Source of the DNA: Pedobacter sp. W3I1
GTDB lineage: Bacteria > Bacteroidota > Bacteroidia > Sphingobacteriales > Sphingobacteriaceae
Reading direction: 5' to 3'
DNA length: 64,000 nt
Assembly (NCBI RefSeq): GCF_030816015.1
Contig: NZ_JAUSXN010000001.1
Location: forward strand, 6,262,001 to 6,326,000
The notes under the pieces were generated by a model. That model was not told the DNA's origin. It saw only the letters and a list, made by a program, of their open reading frames with translations, and ran no database searches. Position numbers and translations under genes: made by a program. This document shows, in pieces, positions 7,684-16,133 of the stretch (its first letter is position 1; each line of letters begins with the position of its first letter).

Positions 7684-8080
7684 ATACTTCTAATAAGGCC
7701 TGCTTAATTTTTTCGGCAGCCTCTGCCAATTCTTCGTCGGTTGGCTTCAATTTTTCTTTACTGAAATTCATGTCGCTCACATTATTCATCGGGATCAAAT
7801 GAATATGTGCATGCGGCACTTCTAGCCCAATTACTGAAACGCCCACTTTTTTGCATGGGAAAGCTATTTTTACACCTTTCGCTACAATTTTAGCAAACAT
7901 CCACAAACCAACGTACAGATCCTCATCCATATCGAAGATATAATCGGTCTCAATTTTCGGGATCACCAAAACATGCCCCGCCGTTAAAGGCTGAACATCT
8001 AAAAATGCTAAATATTCTACAGTTTCAGCAACAACATGTGCGCTGATTTCGCCTGCAACAATTTTTGAAAAGATAGTCAT
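7682..8080 (-). CDS. HIT-family (histidine triad) nucleotide-binding protein
   Basis: 132 residues. The histidine triad is intact as H90-A-H92-I-H94 in PHAHIHLIP, with the conserved GHVLVIPK strand at 35-42. HIT proteins bind purine nucleotides and hydrolyse phosphoramidate or AMP-linked substrates in the cytosol. The length and the N-terminal TIFSKIVAGE fit the HINT/Hit-like branch. It lies 83 bp downstream of greA on the same strand and may be cotranscribed with it; the gap contains only short AAGGTGTAGG-like repeats. Confidence 0.92.
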   Translation of the reverse strand: MTIFSKIVAGEISAHVVAETVEYLAFLDVQPLTAGHVLVIPKIETDYIFDMDEDLYVGLWMFAKIVAKGVKIAFPCKKVGVSVIGLEVPHAHIHLIPMNNVSDMNFSKEKLKPTDEELAEAAEKIKQALLEV

Positions 8081-8163
8081 TAAGGTGTAGGGTTAAAGGT
8101 GTAAGGTTTAGGTTTTTATAGCGGAGAACAGACCTTAAGCCTTAAACCCTCCGCCTTCTACCT

Positions 8164-8637
8164 TTATCTCGATATCTCGAGCACTTCGAACTGCATTTTA
8201 CCTGCCGGCACTTCAATTTCAGCAAATTCGCCTACCGATTTACCCAGCAAACCCTGTGCAATTGGCGATTTAACAGAAATTTTTCCTGTTTTTAAATCGG
8301 CTTCTGTTTCGGCTACCAACTGGTAAGTCATGATAGCACCGTTTTTAACATTTTTTATTTTAACAATCGATAAGGCGAGTACTTTCGATAAATCTAGTTT
8401 AGACTCATCAATTAAACGTGCGTTAGCCAACGTATTCTTTAATTTTGAAATTTTTGCCTCATGCAAACCTTGCGCCTCTTTAGCAGCATCGTATTCTGCA
8501 TTCTCCGATAAATCACCTTTATCCCTCGCTTCTGCAATTGCTTTAGATATTAGCTGACGACCGGTGGTTGTTAAATAATGAACTTCCTCTTTTAATTTAT
8601 CTAACCCCTCTTGGGTGTAGTATGTTACCTCTGTCAT
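8164..8637 (-). CDS. greA: Transcription elongation factor GreA
   Basis: 157 residues, the standard GreA length. The N-terminal coiled coil carries the tip GDLSENAEYDAAKEAQ with acidic residues D42 and E45, which enter the RNA polymerase secondary channel and stimulate cleavage of backtracked RNA. The C-terminal FKBP-like domain ends with SPIAQGLLGKSVGEFAEI. The 5' region holds a terminator-like hairpin (separate entry), suggesting expression control in the leader. HIT lies downstream. Confidence 0.95.
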   Translation of the reverse strand: MTEVTYYTQEGLDKLKEEVHYLTTTGRQLISKAIAEARDKGDLSENAEYDAAKEAQGLHEAKISKLKNTLANARLIDESKLDLSKVLALSIVKIKNVKNGAIMTYQLVAETEADLKTGKISVKSPIAQGLLGKSVGEFAEIEVPAGKMQFEVLEISR

Positions 8638-8663
8638 TGCTCTATTAATTTATTCAAACGCTA

Positions 8664-8728
8664 TAAAAAACAAACAAGACTATATAGTTGGTTTGCTACA
8701 TAGTCTTGCTTCAATTATAACGAAGATA
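8664..8728 (-). promoter_or_regulatory. greA leader with terminator-like hairpin and possible promoter
   Basis: On the minus strand a TATCTTCG (8728-8721, one mismatch to TAnnTTTG) is followed by CAAGACTAT (8708-8700), a 16-nt loop, ATAGTCTTG (8683-8675) and a U-rich run to about 8664. The stem is a perfect 9 bp. It lies 27 bp upstream of greA, and no minus-strand gene lies upstream for it to terminate, so it may attenuate greA or release a ~50-nt leader RNA. The rest of the gap to 8974 is AT-rich, and I see nothing more in it than weak promoter-like sequence. Confidence 0.5.
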
Positions 8729-8974
8729 AAATGTGAAAATTACAAAAGCAAATAAATACGCATGATTTTTATGATTTAAGGATTAATAGGGTTTAATATT
8801 CACTAAATAGGAAGAATGAAAACAGGTACATCCATACCCACCCTAAAAATTCTCATATTTAACATTAAAAATACAACATTCAATTCTAACGCATTCAAAA
8901 ATCTATCATTCTCTCATTCAATCATTTTCTAATTCAATCATTAGTTTTACTTTTAGCTAAAATTATTCGTAAAA

Positions 8975-10855
8975 ATGAAAAAGTTATTCTCTATTGCCCT
9001 GCTCGTTTGTTTGAGTGGTTATACTGTTTCTGCCCAGGAACTTTATATGCCCCGAAATATTAAAGCAGCATTTGCTAAGGGCACACGTGCTATGAATGGA
9101 AAACCTGGCCCAAATTATTGGCAAAACCATGGTAAATACAACATGGATATTAAGGTAGATGCCGAAACCAAAGTGGTTAGCGGCAAAGAAGAAATTTTAT
9201 ACAGCAACAACAGTCCTGATACTTTAAAAACGCTTGCTATCCGTTTTGTAAACAATTTACATAAACCAACTTCCCCTAGAGGTGGTGCAGTAAGTGAAGA
9301 TTTTTTAAGTACGGGTTTAAACATCATCTCCTTTTCCGTTGATGGCGAAACTTATCAGGTTGATAGTAAAGCTTGGGGAACAGTAGGAAACGTTAAGCTG
9401 AACAAACCATTGTTGCCAAAATCGAAAATTACGGTTAAAATAGCGTGGGATTACCCATTATCAAAAGAAAGTGGTCGCGAGGGGCAGATTGATCCAAACT
9501 CTTTCTTTGTGGCTTATAGCTATCCGCGCATATCGGTATATGATGATTATAATGGCTGGGACCGTATTCCACACACCGATAGGGCTGAGTTTTATAACGA
9601 CTTTAACGATTACGAATTTGCTATTAAAGCCCCTAAAAATTATGTGGTTTATGCAACCGGCGATTTCCTGAATCCGGATGAAGTATTACAGCCTGAAATT
9701 GCGGCTCGTTTAAAAAAATCGTATAATGGTGATGAAGTAATCCATATTGCTACCGGTCAGGAAATGAAAGATGGTAAAGTAACCCAGCAAAAAGACTGGA
9801 ACACCTGGAAATTTGCCGTAAACCACATTACCGATGTTACTTTTGCCCTGAGCAACCACTATGTTTGGGATGGTGCAAGTGTAATTGTAGATAAAAAGAC
9901 CAACCGCCGCGCAAGCGCTCAGGCTGCTTACAACCCAACTACGGGAACAGATTTTATCAACTCGGTTAAGTACAACCTTAATGCCTTAGATTGGTTCTCG
10001 AACAATTGGCCGGGAATTCCCTATCCTTATGTAAAAACCATTGCTTTTCAAGGCTTTGCCGATATGGAGTATCCGATGATGGTGAACGATTCGCAATTTG
10101 GTGATCCTGTATTTGCACAACTGGTTCAAGACCATGAAGTGGCGCATACTTACTTTCCTTTCTACATGGGCATTAACGAAACCCGTTACGCCTATATGGA
10201 CGAAGGATGGGCCACAACATTCGAATATTTAATCGGTATTGCAGAACATGGTAAAGAAGCTGCAGACAGCTTTTACAAAAACTTCAGGGTAAATAAATAC
10301 ATTAACGATAAATCTGCAGAAGAAGATCAACCTGTAATTTCGATGTCTGACCAGGTTTCGGGTTCAGGCTATGGCAATAACTCTTACGGGAAAGCTTCAT
10401 TATCTTATTTGGCACTTAAAGATCTGTTAGGAGATGACTTATTCAAAAAAGCACTTCATACCTATATGAGCAACTGGAATGGCAAACACCCTATTCCATG
10501 GGATTATTTTAACTCAATGAATGCAGGTTCTGGACAGAATTTAAACTGGTTTTTCCAAAATTGGTTCTTTACCAACAATTACCTTGATCTAGCTATTGCT
10601 AAAGTAACTTCTGCAAAAGGAAAATCTGCTGTCACCATTAAAAATGTAGGTGGTTTTGCCATTCCATTCGATGTTGTGGTTACTTATACCGATGGAAAAA
10701 CTGAAACCATTCATAAAACGCCAGCGATTTGGAAAGCAAACCAGAAAGAGGCGAATATAACCGTTAATACAACTAAAAAAATAAAATCAATTGGTTTAGA
10801 GAATGGAATTTATGTAGATGCTACGCCAGGGGATAATGTTTGGTCAGCTAAATAG
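8975..10855 (+). CDS. Secreted M1-family metallopeptidase
   Basis: 626 residues with a signal peptide (MKKLFSIALLVCLSGYTVSA, cleaved near Q21). The gluzincin zinc site is complete: H387-E388-V-A-H391 in QDHEVAHTYF and the third ligand E410 in MDEGWATTFE. The N-terminal domain is a beta-saddle typical of M1 aminopeptidases, and a beta-rich domain closes the protein. The usual GAMEN exopeptidase motif appears as FADMEYPMM, so the aminopeptidase specificity may differ. It probably acts in the periplasm or outside the cell on peptides. Single gene. Confidence 0.88.
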   Translation: MKKLFSIALLVCLSGYTVSAQELYMPRNIKAAFAKGTRAMNGKPGPNYWQNHGKYNMDIKVDAETKVVSGKEEILYSNNSPDTLKTLAIRFVNNLHKPTSPRGGAVSEDFLSTGLNIISFSVDGETYQVDSKAWGTVGNVKLNKPLLPKSKITVKIAWDYPLSKESGREGQIDPNSFFVAYSYPRISVYDDYNGWDRIPHTDRAEFYNDFNDYEFAIKAPKNYVVYATGDFLNPDEVLQPEIAARLKKSYNGDEVIHIATGQEMKDGKVTQQKDWNTWKFAVNHITDVTFALSNHYVWDGASVIVDKKTNRRASAQAAYNPTTGTDFINSVKYNLNALDWFSNNWPGIPYPYVKTIAFQGFADMEYPMMVNDSQFGDPVFAQLVQDHEVAHTYFPFYMGINETRYAYMDEGWATTFEYLIGIAEHGKEAADSFYKNFRVNKYINDKSAEEDQPVISMSDQVSGSGYGNNSYGKASLSYLALKDLLGDDLFKKALHTYMSNWNGKHPIPWDYFNSMNAGSGQNLNWFFQNWFFTNNYLDLAIAKVTSAKGKSAVTIKNVGGFAIPFDVVVTYTDGKTETIHKTPAIWKANQKEANITVNTTKKIKSIGLENGIYVDATPGDNVWSAK

Positions 10856-10869
10856 TTGACAGTTCGCAA

Positions 10870-10907
10870 TTTTCAGTTGGCAACTATATCAAACTGCCAA
10901 CTGAAAA
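10870..10907. repeat. Perfect 13-bp inverted repeat, possible bidirectional terminator
   Basis: TTTTCAGTTGGCA (10870-10882) and TGCCAACTGAAAA (10895-10907) are exact inverted repeats around a 12-nt loop, between converging M1 and OsmC genes. It is embedded in degenerate 'aactg' repeats (10856-10935), of which a fragment recurs at 12822-12850. The outer A/T blocks could act as U tracts in either direction. Confidence 0.55.
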
Positions 10908-10928
10908 CTGTTGACTGAGAACTGCAAA

Positions 10929-11396
10929 CTAATAACTGAGAACCGGCTCGTGTTTAACCGGAAAATTTAACGAGTTAGCAATAAAACACATTTTATTGGC
11001 TTCGTGATGCAGCGATGCTGCCAGTTCGTAATGTGCTTTATCGGCAATTAAAACCTGCGGGTGTAGGGTAACTTCTTTAAACCTACCACTACCATCGGCC
11101 GATTCTTCCATGGTACCTACAGCCTCATCCTTATAATCAATTACTACAATTTCGTTTTTAGAGCATAAATGTAAATACCAGAGCATATGGCAACTGGATA
11201 TAGAGGCCAACAACAGGTCTTCGGGATTATATTTAGATTTATCGCCCAGAAAAGCAGAATCAGACGATCCGGAAATATCGGCTTTGCCTTTTACTGAAAT
11301 TACATAATCGCGATCGTACGAACGGTAATCCATTGTACCCGAGCCTTTATTGCCCGTCCAGGTAACTGTAGTTGAATATAAGTGATCTTTCGGCAT
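10929..11396 (-). CDS. OsmC-family protein (peroxide-detoxifying type)
   Basis: 155 residues from ATG 11396. The longer frame to 11480 adds a sequence without homology and is rejected. OsmC features are the N-terminal strand YSTTVTWTGNKGSG, the helix LLLASISSCHMLW with C69, and a second cysteine near residue 137 in NKMCFIANS. Members of this family use these two cysteines to reduce organic hydroperoxides in the cytosol, with reductant supplied by lipoyl or thiol systems. The gene is alone, convergent with the M1 peptidase. Confidence 0.88.
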   Translation of the reverse strand: MPKDHLYSTTVTWTGNKGSGTMDYRSYDRDYVISVKGKADISGSSDSAFLGDKSKYNPEDLLLASISSCHMLWYLHLCSKNEIVVIDYKDEAVGTMEESADGSGRFKEVTLHPQVLIADKAHYELAASLHHEANKMCFIANSLNFPVKHEPVLSY

Positions 11397-11514
11397 GATA
11401 AAATTGGTTAGATTGTATAGCCAATTTAAGCAAATAAAACTGAGATTTATACCTTTTTTAGACTTAAGACTGTAAAACATTAAGTTTAAATAGCTATTAA
11501 GTTAAGTCCTATTG

Positions 11515-11820
11515 CTGACAGTCTGAGCTTATCGAAGACCTTTTAAGTAATTGAAAACAAAAAAACATTTGTCCTTCGACAGGTTCAGGATGACAATCTT
11601 TTTTTGTTTTCTCCTTAACTTAATGACATTGGAGTAGCACTTCACCCAGGGCTAAACGCCAGAAACAGTAGTTTATTTTAGGTTTTGCAGGCCGCAACCG
11701 CACAACATAAACCTGATTGAAATGAAAAGCCCACAGCGTAGCGAGGACTTGCAATGGAAAGCAGGGCAGAACCTTGCCTACTGGCAGTACCTTTGCTTTC
11801 CAAAACCAAAATAAAGATAG
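11515..11820. repeat. Dispersed repeats, families C and E
   Basis: 11515-11595 is an inverted element running from TGACAGTCTGAGCTTATCGA to TTCGACAGGTTCAGGATGAC; a relative lies at 57454-57524. From about 11640 to 11820 follows a family E-like stretch ('cctgattgaaatgaaaagccc', 'gcgaggacttgcaatgg'). Together they fill the gene-free gap; no open frame is credible there. Confidence 0.6.
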
Positions 11821-11824
11821 CTTC

Positions 11825-12751
11825 CTAGAAACTGAGCGCGCTTAACTTCTCGGCCAAAACCTCCGAAATTTTACGGTACGAATCAAATGTCCAGCCACCC
11901 ACGTGAGGGGTTAAAATCACTCTGCCGTTACTTTTAAGTTCACTGTACCAAGTCTGCTCACCCAGAGCCGGGAATTTTTCTGTTTGCAGCACATCCAGTC
12001 CTGCACCTAAAATCTTTCCTGTTTTAATGGCATTCAACACTGCTGTTGTATTTACAATTTCGCCCCTGGCCGTATTGATAAAGAAAATTGGCTTTTTAAA
12101 ATGATAGAAATACTCATCATCAATCATTTGTCTGGTTTCAGCCGTTAAGGGAATATGAAGACTCAGCACATCGCTGTGCTTCACAATTTCTTCCATGCTT
12201 ACCTCGCGGGCAAAAGCATCCGAAAAACCGGTTTTGTATTTATCATAAGCCATTACATCAACTTCGAAACCCGCCAGTTTCTTTGCAAAGCTTTGTCCCA
12301 TAAAACCATAGCCAATAATCCCTACCTTCTTGCCTTTTAATTCGTAACCACGGTTACCTTCCCTATCCCACACGCCATTCCTGATTTCCATATCGGCCCT
12401 TCGGAAATTGTTCATCAATGATAACAGCAAACCCGTAGCATGCTCACCAACGGCATCACAATTCCCTTCGGGAGCATTAATCAATTCGATATTTCTTTCA
12501 AAAGCGATCTTATCATCAATATTATCTAACCCTGCCCCTGCCCTGGCTACAAATTTTAAATTTGGGGCAGCAGCAAAGATCTCGGCATCGATCCTAAATT
12601 TCGTCCGAACAGCTATGCCTGTATAATCTTTTATTTTATCTAGTGTTTGTTGACGGGTAATCTGTGGTTCATCATCAACCTCGTAGCCCATGGCAATAGC
12701 CTGCTCTTTAAACGCAGGGTGTAAATCATCAACAATTAATATCTTATTCAT
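11825..12751 (-). CDS. D-2-hydroxyacid dehydrogenase (phosphoglycerate dehydrogenase-like)
   Basis: 308 residues from ATG 12751. The NAD Rossmann motif GIIGYGFMG, the catalytic arginine in NTARGEIVN and the catalytic histidine in TPHVGGWT are all visible, as is the N-terminal RTKFRIDAEIF substrate-domain segment. The family oxidises or reduces D-2-hydroxyacids with NAD(H). Similarity is strongest to the SerA-type catalytic core, but there is no ACT domain, so a role in serine synthesis is possible but not proven. The start is chosen because the -7 box TACTTTTG lies directly upstream (12765-12758); the longer frame to 12829 would cross it. Confidence 0.85.
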   Translation of the reverse strand: MNKILIVDDLHPAFKEQAIAMGYEVDDEPQITRQQTLDKIKDYTGIAVRTKFRIDAEIFAAAPNLKFVARAGAGLDNIDDKIAFERNIELINAPEGNCDAVGEHATGLLLSLMNNFRRADMEIRNGVWDREGNRGYELKGKKVGIIGYGFMGQSFAKKLAGFEVDVMAYDKYKTGFSDAFAREVSMEEIVKHSDVLSLHIPLTAETRQMIDDEYFYHFKKPIFFINTARGEIVNTTAVLNAIKTGKILGAGLDVLQTEKFPALGEQTWYSELKSNGRVILTPHVGGWTFDSYRKISEVLAEKLSALSF

Positions 12752-12757
12752 AATGAA

Positions 12758-12765
12758 CAAAAGTA
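12758..12765 (-). promoter_or_regulatory. -7 box TACTTTTG of the hydroxyacid dehydrogenase gene
   Basis: Read on the minus strand, TACTTTTG matches TAnnTTTG and ends 6 nt before the ATG at 12751. A leaderless or nearly leaderless transcript is predicted. Confidence 0.55.
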
Positions 12766-12968
12766 ACATTTTGCAAATTGTTCGATTGTAATATTCGTTT
12801 ATAGTTTTGGTAAAACCGACAACTGCCAATTATTAACTGTGAACTGCAGATTACCCACAAAAATATTACTATAAAATGGCTGTAATAAAATAGTTACGGC
12901 TCCTTAATTAAACTTAGTTGACGTTACTTTGTCTCCCTTTATAAAAACACACGAAATTTTATTTTTTA

Positions 12969-15455
12969 ATGAGACTTTTACAATCGAGAACAATACAGAT
13001 CACCCTTTTACTTTTAAGCTTATCATTTAGTCTTTTCGCACAAACAAGCGGAAAAGCAAAAATTACCGGAATACTTAAAGATGCAAAAACACAAGAAACC
13101 ATTCCATTTGCTACAGCGATTTTAATTGATAAGGCTACGGCCAAAAATGCGAAAATTGTGCAAACCGATGTAAACGGTGCTTTTGTAATGACTGATATTC
13201 CTGCCGGAACTTTTACCTTTAAAATAAGTTTTGTGGGTTACCAAACCATGGTTAGAGATAACGTAGCCATTACCGCTGCCACTGGCACGTTAAACTTTGG
13301 CGAGATTAAAATGAACCCTGCAAAAGGCAATGTGCTGAGCGAAATTACTGTAACGGGCCAAAAACAAGGCATGCAAATGGGTATCGATAAAAAGATTTTC
13401 GCTGTAGATCAGAGCGTAATTAGCGAAGGTGGCTCAGCAGGCGATTTATTGCAGAATGTACCATCGGTCTCTACCGATATGGATGGCAATGTGAGTTTAC
13501 GTGGCTCAACAGGTGTTAAAGTATTAATTGATGGAAAGCCATCTTTAATTGCTGGCGGTAATGTAGCCCAGATTCTTCAATCAATCCCAGCCAGCTCTAT
13601 CGAAAGTGTTGAGGTAATTACCAATCCATCTGCAAAATACGATGCAGAAGGTCAATCGGGGATTATTAACATTGTACTTAAGAAAAATACAAAACTTGGT
13701 TTTAACGGTTCTGTTGCACTAACTGCAGGTAACCGAGATAACTATAATGCCAACACCAACTTAAGCTTCCAGAACAGCAAGGTAAATATTTATGGAAACT
13801 ATGGCTATCGTTACGGTAACCGTTTGGGAGGTGGTTTTCAGGACATTACCTACAAAATACCAAGCAGCTCAACAGCTTTCGCAAATCAAAATACGGTTTC
13901 AACCTCTTTAGACAAGGGACACAATGCTAAAGCTGGTTTAGATTATTATTTGGCACCAAAAAGCGTAATCAGCTTGTCGGGTGGTTTTAACTCAAGAGAA
14001 AATGAGCGAAACGAGCTGCTGGATATCAGACAATTAAGTTCAAACCAGTCACCAGTTTTATTGAGCAACAGAACCAATAATAATGATGGTTATGGAAAAA
14101 GCTATGACCTGAATTTAGATTATGTGCAGAAGTTTAAAAAACCAAAAGAAGAGTTAACCTTCAACTTTGGATACTCGTACGGTACAAACAACAACGACCA
14201 GACTTACAGCACCAATACCACAAACCGGAACGGTGTGCCGATTGATGAAACCTTAAGTTTACAGCGAGTTTTTAATACGGGCAATAACACCAATTACAAC
14301 ATCCAGACTGATTATGCATTACCTGTTGGTAAAGCGGGTAAAATTGAAGTTGGTTACCGTAGCCAGATTCGCTTAGGAAACAACGATCAATATGCAGATT
14401 CGATTCCTACAAATACGAATACTTATATCAGTAATAATAAGTTAATTAACGGTTTCGATAGTAAGGATCAGGTACACGCACTTTATTTCAATTACCAGAA
14501 TCAGATTAAAGATTTTGGTTACCAAATTGGATTAAGAGGAGAAGATGCACGTTTAGATACCCATTTAGAAGGCTATACAAACAATGTATTAACTACTGCA
14601 GAAGGGAATATCCACTACAAAAGAATATATCCAAGTGTTTTCTTAACACAAAAACTAAAGGGTGATAATCAGCTTCAATTGAGTTATACCCGTCGCGTAA
14701 ACCGCCCCCGCCCCTGGGATACCAACCCGTTTTTAGATGTTTCGGATCCTTTAAACTATAGAGGTGGTAACCCAAATTTATTACCCGAGGATGTACACTC
14801 TTTTGAATTGGGCTATAGTAAATACTGGAAAAAAGTAACCTTAACATCGAGTTTGTATTTCCGCCAAACCAATGATGTCATTCAACGGGTAAGAAGTACG
14901 CCTGTTAACGGAATTATTACTTCAACCCCTCAAAATTTAACGAATCAAATTAATAGCGGTTTAGAATTAATTGGCCGTTTTGATCTGATTAAAGCCCTAA
15001 ACTTCACCACTAACGTAAACTTATATCAGGCTAAGTTTGCTGGTGATGCACGATTTGACATTCCATCAAGCAGTGGCTTTAGCTGGAACGCCAACCTTAC
15101 CGGAAATTTAACAGTAGTTAAAAATTTATCGTTGCAGGTGCGTGGCGATTATAGGGCGCCAGAAGTGATGGCACAGGGAAAACGTAATGCTATGTATGGG
15201 GTTGACGGTGGAGCCAAATACGATTTCCCGAACAAGAAAGCATCTTTAAGTTTCAATGTTAGAGATGTCTTTAATACCAGAAGATGGAGCATGACCACTG
15301 AAGATAGAGCCACAATAGTTGATTTTGAACGCCAGTTTCAGGGAACAATGGGAAATTTAACTTTCTCTTACCGCTTTGGAAAAACTACATTTACCGGTAC
15401 GAATAAAAAGAAGAAAGAAGAGCAGGACAATCGTCCTGATGAAGGATCATTCTAA
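12969..15455 (+). CDS. TonB-dependent receptor-like outer-membrane protein
   Basis: 828 residues. A signal peptide (about 1-24, ending SLFAQ) is followed by a carboxypeptidase-regulatory-like domain (about 28-115, ITGILKDAKTQETIPFATA), a plug domain (about 120-235, with VLIDGKPSL and IESVEVITNPSAKYDAEG) and a 22-strand-type barrel (about 240-828) of the OMP_b-brl_3 kind. The barrel ends near SYRFGKTTF and is followed by a charged tail. Such receptors import or sense large ligands with TonB energy. There is no SusD partner next to it, so it is not a typical polysaccharide locus. The ligand is unknown. A strong terminator follows. Confidence 0.88.
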   Translation: MRLLQSRTIQITLLLLSLSFSLFAQTSGKAKITGILKDAKTQETIPFATAILIDKATAKNAKIVQTDVNGAFVMTDIPAGTFTFKISFVGYQTMVRDNVAITAATGTLNFGEIKMNPAKGNVLSEITVTGQKQGMQMGIDKKIFAVDQSVISEGGSAGDLLQNVPSVSTDMDGNVSLRGSTGVKVLIDGKPSLIAGGNVAQILQSIPASSIESVEVITNPSAKYDAEGQSGIINIVLKKNTKLGFNGSVALTAGNRDNYNANTNLSFQNSKVNIYGNYGYRYGNRLGGGFQDITYKIPSSSTAFANQNTVSTSLDKGHNAKAGLDYYLAPKSVISLSGGFNSRENERNELLDIRQLSSNQSPVLLSNRTNNNDGYGKSYDLNLDYVQKFKKPKEELTFNFGYSYGTNNNDQTYSTNTTNRNGVPIDETLSLQRVFNTGNNTNYNIQTDYALPVGKAGKIEVGYRSQIRLGNNDQYADSIPTNTNTYISNNKLINGFDSKDQVHALYFNYQNQIKDFGYQIGLRGEDARLDTHLEGYTNNVLTTAEGNIHYKRIYPSVFLTQKLKGDNQLQLSYTRRVNRPRPWDTNPFLDVSDPLNYRGGNPNLLPEDVHSFELGYSKYWKKVTLTSSLYFRQTNDVIQRVRSTPVNGIITSTPQNLTNQINSGLELIGRFDLIKALNFTTNVNLYQAKFAGDARFDIPSSSGFSWNANLTGNLTVVKNLSLQVRGDYRAPEVMAQGKRNAMYGVDGGAKYDFPNKKASLSFNVRDVFNTRRWSMTTEDRATIVDFERQFQGTMGNLTFSYRFGKTTFTGTNKKKKEEQDNRPDEGSF

Positions 15456-15467
15456 TTTTAACCAAGG

Positions 15468-15497
15468 GTGCTTAGAAAAATCTAAGCACTTTTTTTT
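15468..15497 (+). terminator. Rho-independent terminator
   Basis: GTGCTTAGA-AAAA-TCTAAGCAC (15468-15489), a perfect 9-bp stem, followed by T8. It closes the receptor gene. Confidence 0.9.
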
Positions 15498-15562
15498 GCA
15501 CTAAATTTCTTCGATAAAATTCCTTTCTTCTTAAAAACTATAACAAGTTGTTATCTTGCAGC

Positions 15563-16117
15563 ATGGAAGAGATCAACCCCTGGAAAACCTTAGAGAGTGA
15601 TGTAAAATACGACAACAACTGGATTCGTTTAACCGAACACCAGGTCATTAATCCCTCTGGTGGACAAGGGATTTACGGCACTGTTCATTTTAAAAATCTC
15701 GCCATCGGAATCCTCCCTTTAGATGAAGATTACAATACCTGGTTGGTTGGTCAATACCGGTATCCAATTAACGCTTACAGCTGGGAAATTCCAGAAGGCG
15801 GTGGGCCATTTCACGAAGCACCATTAGAAAGTGCCCGAAGGGAATTGTTAGAAGAAACGGGCATGAGCGCCAGAAACTGGAAAGAGATCCAAAGGATGCA
15901 TCTTTCTAATTCCGTAAGCGACGAGTTGAGTATCATCTATATTGCTACCGATTTGATACAAGGTATCGCCATGCCCGAAGAAACCGAAGAACTTGTGATC
16001 AAAAAATTACCTTTCGATGAAGCCTATCAAATGGTTATGAACGGAGAGATTACTGATTCGATGAGCGTAGCTGCAATCTTAAAAGCTAAATTAATGATGC
16101 TAAATGGTGAATTGTAA
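15563..16117 (+). CDS. Nudix hydrolase, ADP-ribose pyrophosphatase type
   Basis: 184 residues from ATG 15563. The Nudix box is complete in residues about 80-102 (ending ARRELLEETGM, with the REx2EExG core). The preceding QYRYP and WEIPEGG are typical of the NudF/ADP-ribose branch. These cytosolic enzymes hydrolyse ADP-ribose or related nucleoside diphosphate derivatives with Mg2+. A TATCTTG close to the -7 consensus ends 5 nt before the ATG. The frame extends to a TTG at 15548, which lies in that box. The gene stands alone before the repeat array. Confidence 0.88.
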   Translation: MEEINPWKTLESDVKYDNNWIRLTEHQVINPSGGQGIYGTVHFKNLAIGILPLDEDYNTWLVGQYRYPINAYSWEIPEGGGPFHEAPLESARRELLEETGMSARNWKEIQRMHLSNSVSDELSIIYIATDLIQGIAMPEETEELVIKKLPFDEAYQMVMNGEITDSMSVAAILKAKLMMLNGEL

Positions 16118-16133
16118 CCGTGGTAATCACCAA

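Noticed and set aside
12969..15455. Polysaccharide utilisation locus
   Set aside because: There is no SusD-type gene or glycoside hydrolase next to the receptor, and the barrel type is the OMP_b-brl_3 form rather than SusC.
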